Source of the DNA: Thermodesulfobacteriota bacterium
GTDB lineage: Bacteria > Desulfobacterota > BSN033 > UBA1163
Length of the DNA stretch: 8,730 nucleotides
Direction of reading: 5' to 3'
NCBI GenBank assembly: GCA_030024065.1
Contig: JASEIE010000165.1
Coordinates: 1-8,730, forward strand
Positions 5,547 through 8,730 of the stretch are shown piece after piece (positions within the stretch are counted from its first letter, which is position 1; each line of letters opens with the position of its first letter). A program made the position numbers and the translations under genes. A model generated the notes under the pieces. The model was not told the DNA's origin. It saw only the letters and a program-made list of their open reading frames with translations, and ran no database searches.

Positions 5547-6131
5547 CTATCCTATCTGACATTCATTATAAGCTTGTTCGAAAGCCTTGGTGTTAGCCTC
5601 CACCACGCTTGCTTTCATGGTGGCTCCCAGTTTGTATTTGATAATTGAGAGTAACTCTTTTTTATCCACCACTTCCGTTACCTTAAGCAACGCCCCTAAC
5701 ATGGGGACATTGGGGATATTTCTTCCCAGGGTGTGAAGAGCAATCCTGGTGGCGTCAACAGTAGCCACCTTTCCATTGGTATAGCCCAGCTTGGGCCGTA
5801 TCTCAACCGGAGAGAGAGGGGTGTTCACAACCACAATACCATTCTTTTTTATCCCCTCCGTAACATTGATGGAATTGAGAAGGGTTGGGTCGAGCACCAC
5901 AACGATATCAGGTTCTGTGACCAGGCAGTGTGGAATGATAGGTGTTTGACTAATCCGGGTATAGGCCCGAACAGGAGCCCCCATCCTTTCACCTCCATAA
6001 TCAGGCATAGCTTGAAAACATTTGCCTTCTTTCAAGGCAGTTTCAGCAAGGAACTTGGCCGCTGTAACCGCCCCCTGCCCCCCGCGTCCATGAAATCGAA
6101 TCTCAGTGGTCATAGCCATGTCTTCGGCCAT
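5547..6131 (-). CDS. porG: 2-oxoacid:ferredoxin oxidoreductase, gamma subunit
   Basis: The gamma subunit (194 residues) forms domain III of the enzyme and, in the family, helps bind coenzyme A. The signature F-H-G-R-G-G-Q-G-A-V-T-A-A is at residues 13-25. It is followed by PDYGGERMGAPVRAYTRIS, PDIVVVLDPTLL and the GRNIPNVPMLGALLKVT segment that marks PorG proteins. The start is ATG at 6131, eight bases after AGGAG; a TTG one codon upstream is in frame but worse placed. It is the first gene of the operon, about 106 bases downstream of the expected transcription start. The order gamma-delta-alpha-beta is the one known for archaeal-type and Thermotoga pyruvate synthases/oxidoreductases. Confidence 0.95.
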   Translation of the reverse strand: MAEDMAMTTEIRFHGRGGQGAVTAAKFLAETALKEGKCFQAMPDYGGERMGAPVRAYTRISQTPIIPHCLVTEPDIVVVLDPTLLNSINVTEGIKKNGIVVVNTPLSPVEIRPKLGYTNGKVATVDATRIALHTLGRNIPNVPMLGALLKVTEVVDKKELLSIIKYKLGATMKASVVEANTKAFEQAYNECQIG

Positions 6132-6151
6132 CAAGTTTTCTCCTTTCAGCT

Positions 6152-6177
6152 AAAAAATAGCAACCCTTTCGGAACTA
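6152..6177 (-). promoter_or_regulatory. Possible weak attenuator-like stem in the por leader
   Basis: In the leader RNA a weak stem (UAGU with GCUA plus an inner CC/GG pair around GAAAG, 6177-6158) is followed by six U (6157-6152), directly before the porG ribosome binding site. The stem has few stable pairs, so real termination here is doubtful. It is listed because of its position. Confidence 0.2.
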
Positions 6178-6243
6178 AAAACCTTAAGCGCAACTATTTC
6201 TAACTAATTGATTTTTCACAGAATTCCAATCTTGTTTGATTTA

Positions 6244-6272
6244 ATTATATTCTATAAACTTAGTACTGTCAA
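6244..6272 (-). promoter_or_regulatory. Perfect-consensus sigma70 promoter of porGDAB
   Basis: On the - strand TTGACA (6272-6267) and TATAAT (6249-6244) both match consensus at all six positions with the ideal 17-base spacing. Transcription would begin near 6237, giving a leader of about 106 bases. It sits between the recR stop codon (6313) and porG, so the por genes need not depend on the dnaX operon. Confidence 0.85.
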
Positions 6273-6284
6273 GGAATTTAGATA

Positions 6285-6301
6285 ATAATTTCACAAATTA
6301 T
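6285..6301. promoter_or_regulatory. AT-rich palindrome upstream of the por promoter
   Basis: ATAATTT-CAC-AAATTAT is a perfect 7-bp inverted repeat. It lies 12 bases upstream of the por -35 box, in the position of an UP element or activator/operator site. The - strand reads TTGTGAAAT here, which resembles a half-site of the redox regulator Rex, but no matching second half is present. It could also be the hairpin at the end of the recR transcript, though no T run follows. Confidence 0.35.
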
Positions 6302-6312
6302 GGCGAAACTTT

Positions 6313-6912
6313 TTAAACATCTCTTCGCCCCTCAAGGGCCTTTGATAAGGTCATCGCATCGGAATACTCGATCTCACCCCCCATTGGGATTCCGTAAGCG
6401 ATTCGTGTGACTTTTATTCCTAAAGGTTTGATTAAACCGTTGAGGTAGAGAGCTGTTGCCCCTCCCTCTACCGTCGGATTAGTGGCAAGTACTACCTCCA
6501 TCACTTCGCCCCTCTGCAGGCGCTCCATCAGCTCCTTAATCTTCAAGTTCTCCGGGTCGATTCCCTCTAACGGTGAAATGGCTCCATGCAAAACATGGTA
6601 TCTCCCGTTAAAAGTACCTGTATTTTCGATGGCGATGAGGTCGTTGGGGCCTTCCACCACACATAGAATCTCCTGTGATCGCCGCCCATTCTGGCAGATC
6701 CAGCAGGGCTCCTCATCCGTCAGATTGAAGCAGATGGAACAGAGGCGGATCTTCTCCTTCACGTTTAAAATGGCGCTGGCTAGTTCCTGGGCTTCTGATG
6801 GGCTGGATCGTAAAATATGGAATACCAACCTCGAAGCCGTCTTTTTGCCAATTCCCGGGAGTTTCGACAGGGCCTCAATTAGGTGATCGATCGGTTTGGC
6901 ATAAAGTGGCAT
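6313..6912 (-). CDS. recR: Recombination protein RecR
   Basis: RecR (199 residues, the family's normal length) is a ring-forming DNA-binding protein that with RecO/RecF loads RecA at gaps in recombinational repair. The helix-hairpin-helix region near residues 10-30 includes LSKLPGIGKKTASRL. The zinc-binding cysteines are at 58, 61, 70 and 73 (C-S-I-C ... C-W-I-C). The Toprim domain begins at CVVEGPNDLIAIENTG and continues through VLATNPTVEGGATALYL. The C-terminal GIPMGGEIEYSDAMTLSKAL matches the Walker-B-like end of RecR. It follows ybaB by 18 bases as the last gene of the dnaX operon; the upstream GGGA is a weak ribosome binding site. No frameshift or missing residue is seen. Confidence 0.97.
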   Translation of the reverse strand: MPLYAKPIDHLIEALSKLPGIGKKTASRLVFHILRSSPSEAQELASAILNVKEKIRLCSICFNLTDEEPCWICQNGRRSQEILCVVEGPNDLIAIENTGTFNGRYHVLHGAISPLEGIDPENLKIKELMERLQRGEVMEVVLATNPTVEGGATALYLNGLIKPLGIKVTRIAYGIPMGGEIEYSDAMTLSKALEGRRDV

Positions 6913-6930
6913 CTTTCTAATTCCCTTTCG

Positions 6931-7245
6931 TCAAAGTAGCCCGGGGATACTCAATCCCCCTGTGATCTTCTTCATCTCCTCCGTCATTATCTCCTGCGAT
7001 TTTCGGATAGCTTCATTGACTGATGCCGTAATTAAATCCTGGAGCATCTCCATATCTTCTTTGTTGACCACCTCCGGGTCAATTCGGATGGAGAGAACCT
7101 CCTGCTTTCCGTTCATCACGATGTGAACCATCCCCCCTCCGGAACTGGCCTCCACCGTCTTCCCGGCCATCTCCTCCTGAAGCTGGGCAATCTTAGAATG
7201 CATCTGTTGAGCTTGTTTTAATATGTTTCCAAAGCCTTTTGTCAT
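6931..7245 (-). CDS. ybaB: YbaB/EbfC family nucleoid-associated protein
   Basis: This small DNA-binding protein of 104 residues coats the nucleoid as a dimer in species where it was studied. Recognisable parts are the N-terminal GFGNILKQAQQMHSKIAQLQ helix, the central G-G-G-M-V-H-I-V-M-N-G-K-Q-E-V-L-S-I strand region with IDPEVV, and the C-terminal amphipathic helix ending MKKITGGLSIPGL. AAGGAGG sits five bases before the ATG at 7245, and the gene starts 20 bases after the dnaX stop. Its place between dnaX and recR is conserved across many bacteria, which supports the call. Confidence 0.96.
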   Translation of the reverse strand: MTKGFGNILKQAQQMHSKIAQLQEEMAGKTVEASSGGGMVHIVMNGKQEVLSIRIDPEVVNKEDMEMLQDLITASVNEAIRKSQEIMTEEMKKITGGLSIPGLL

Positions 7246-7265
7246 CGATTCCTCCTTCTCCTATC

Positions 7266-8730
7266 TCATTTCTCCACAATCTTTCCATCGAAAAGACGAA
7301 GGGCTTCCTGGATGAGGGCGCCCTCCTCTGTCTTATTGATTAATCTCTCCTCCAACTTATTTCGCCCATTCCGCTCTTTATTTAAACCCGTTTCCCCTAG
7401 TCTCATCCCCAGACCCAGCGGTGATATGATCACCCTTATTTTTTTCTTAAAGTACTCCTGGCAGATGGACTCCACCTGGCTCCGATTCCCCTTCTCAAGT
7501 ATTCTGTCATAGTGAAAGGAGTCCTTCTCAAAACCAATCTCGATCTTCTCGTCACTGATATGGATAGGGTCCCCAAAAACCAGGAAAGAACCCAATATCG
7601 GATTCTTCGCTCGGGCAAAACCGACCAGCCCTCTCCATACGTCTTCGGAAACCTCTCTCGATTCTTCTAAAGTCCTCTCTTCCCGGTAAATCTCTAAATC
7701 CTTTGTCTCTTCGCCGGAAGATCGCTCCACATCTTTGTACCCTCCCATGGAGGCATCTTCTTTCTCCCTAACCTTGTCCTTCACCTTCTCTCCAGGGCTC
7801 TTTTGAAAATTCTCCCCTCCCCTGGGAGAAGGTTTTGAACGGATCATATTTCCCGATGGAAAAACCTCCGCCAGCCCCTTTGTTCCCCTGACAGGAGCGG
7901 CTATTTCCATTCCTTCCAATCTTTTCAGAATCTCATCGATTGGAAGGATGGGGCGGAGGGTAGCCATCCGGATCAAAGTGATTTCCAGCATGGTTCGGGG
8001 AAAGGTAGACTGGGCCACTTCCTCCTCTCCTTTCAGGAGGAGGCTGAAGAGATGATTCAATTGATCGAATTGAAATCGTTCCGCTTGCTTCTTTAACCCT
8101 TCCAACTCCTCGGCTGGCAACTCGATCAATTCTCCCGGATGTTCACTCACCTTGATGAGGATCAAGTTGCGAAGATAATGGAGGAGTTCCTTGCAGAAGT
8201 GCTGAATGTCGTACCCATAGTGATAAATCTGGTCCACGATCTTGGCAGATTGTTCTCCGTCCCTGTTGGCAATCGCCTCGATGGTGTCGTAAAGAATCTT
8301 CTGGTCGATAAGCCCGAGGACTTCTGTAATATCCTCATCCCGTATCTTCTTCCCTCCATAAGAGATCACCTGGTCAAGAAGGCTCTGGGCATCCCTCATG
8401 CTCCCTTCTGATTCCCTGGCAATCAACAGGAGTCCCCTTTGACTGATTTGAATCTCCTCTTTTTCGACAATCCCTTTCAGGCTCTCGATGATTTCTCTTA
8501 ACGGAATTCTCTTGAAGTCATATCGCTGACATCGAGAGAGGATGGTGGCAGGAATTTTATGGGGTTCTGTGGTAGCAAAGATGAAGATGATATGGCCGGG
8601 AGGTTCTTCCAGGGTCTTCAACAGGGCATTAAAAGCCTCCCGCGTCAGCATGTGGACTTCGTCGATGATGTAAACCTTATAATGGCTTTTGGCAGGCGTA
8701 TAACGGACATTCTCCCTCAGCTCACGGATC
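7266..8730 (-). CDS. dnaX: DNA polymerase III subunit gamma/tau (5' end beyond the window)
   Basis: This clamp-loader ATPase is cut by the right edge: 487 residues are visible, and from family alignment about 95-105 N-terminal residues with the P-loop and zinc module are missing. The visible part begins IRELRENVRYTPAKSHYKVY and continues into the Walker B motif IIDEVH (8669-8652). The sensor 1 region FATTEPHKIPATIL, the SRC motif with the arginine finger (visible residues 65-67) and the sensor 2 motif GSMRDAQSLLDQ follow. Domain III comes next. From about 7740 to 7880 lies a charged, low-complexity linker rich in Lys, Glu and Ser, followed by a tau-type C-terminal domain. An ATG at 8651 lies inside the Walker B region and cannot be the start. 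It heads dnaX-ybaB-recR within this view; the promoter is outside. Confidence 0.97.
   Translation of the reverse strand, partial: IRELRENVRYTPAKSHYKVYIIDEVHMLTREAFNALLKTLEEPPGHIIFIFATTEPHKIPATILSRCQRYDFKRIPLREIIESLKGIVEKEEIQISQRGLLLIARESEGSMRDAQSLLDQVISYGGKKIRDEDITEVLGLIDQKILYDTIEAIANRDGEQSAKIVDQIYHYGYDIQHFCKELLHYLRNLILIKVSEHPGELIELPAEELEGLKKQAERFQFDQLNHLFSLLLKGEEEVAQSTFPRTMLEITLIRMATLRPILPIDEILKRLEGMEIAAPVRGTKGLAEVFPSGNMIRSKPSPRGGENFQKSPGEKVKDKVREKEDASMGGYKDVERSSGEETKDLEIYREERTLEESREVSEDVWRGLVGFARAKNPILGSFLVFGDPIHISDEKIEIGFEKDSFHYDRILEKGNRSQVESICQEYFKKKIRVIISPLGLGMRLGETGLNKERNGRNKLEERLINKTEEGALIQEALRLFDGKIVEK

Noticed and set aside
7439..7445. Run of seven A in dnaX as a programmed frameshift or slippage site for the short gamma form
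   Set aside because: The run reads AAG-AAA-AAA-ATA in frame, so it is not a proper A-AAA-AAG-type heptamer, and it lies near the C-terminus. Slippage would trim only the end and not give a gamma-length product.

Overview
The window reads as chromosomal DNA from an anaerobic or syntrophic Gram-negative bacterium. It has lipoprotein signal peptides, an OmpA/Pal-type peptidoglycan-binding lipoprotein (so there is an outer membrane), a four-subunit ferredoxin-dependent 2-oxoacid oxidoreductase, and roughly balanced base composition. Extragenic palindromes of the 'CCTGTCGAAG' kind lie between genes. A Desulfobacterota/deltaproteobacterial origin seems plausible to me, but that is inference and nothing in the window fixes the taxon.

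Layout. The left third is on the + strand. A promoter (81-109) drives two tandem lipoprotein genes: a 97-residue one and a 265-residue one with a related N-terminal domain, a proline-rich spacer and an OmpA C-terminal domain. A strong intrinsic terminator (1321-1355) follows and abuts the ribosome binding site of a TalC/FSA-type transaldolase (1375-2025). Positions 2026-2346 carry no gene. They hold a nested palindromic element, a cluster of REP-like repeats and the terminator of the next gene.

From 2347 to the right edge every gene is on the - strand. There are three transcription units. (1) A monocistronic Hsp20 small heat-shock protein (2347-2790) has its own sigma70-type promoter and terminator. 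(2) The operon porG-porD-porA-porB (6131 down to 3038) encodes a complete 2-oxoacid (probably pyruvate):ferredoxin oxidoreductase, read from a perfect-consensus TTGACA-N17-TATAAT promoter. (3) The operon dnaX-ybaB-recR has dnaX running off the right edge and is a widely conserved replication/repair cluster.

How they work together. The Por enzyme links 2-oxoacid and acetyl-CoA chemistry to reduced ferredoxin, and transaldolase handles sugar phosphates in central carbon metabolism. The lipoproteins probably anchor the outer membrane to peptidoglycan. DnaX, YbaB and RecR serve DNA replication and recombinational repair. I found no phage, insertion sequence, CRISPR array, toxin-antitoxin or defence locus. 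The less ordinary material is regulatory or repetitive: a 10-bp dyad over the first promoter, a terminator squeezed against the transaldolase start, the palindromic elements at 2026-2258, and an AT-rich palindrome next to the very strong por promoter.
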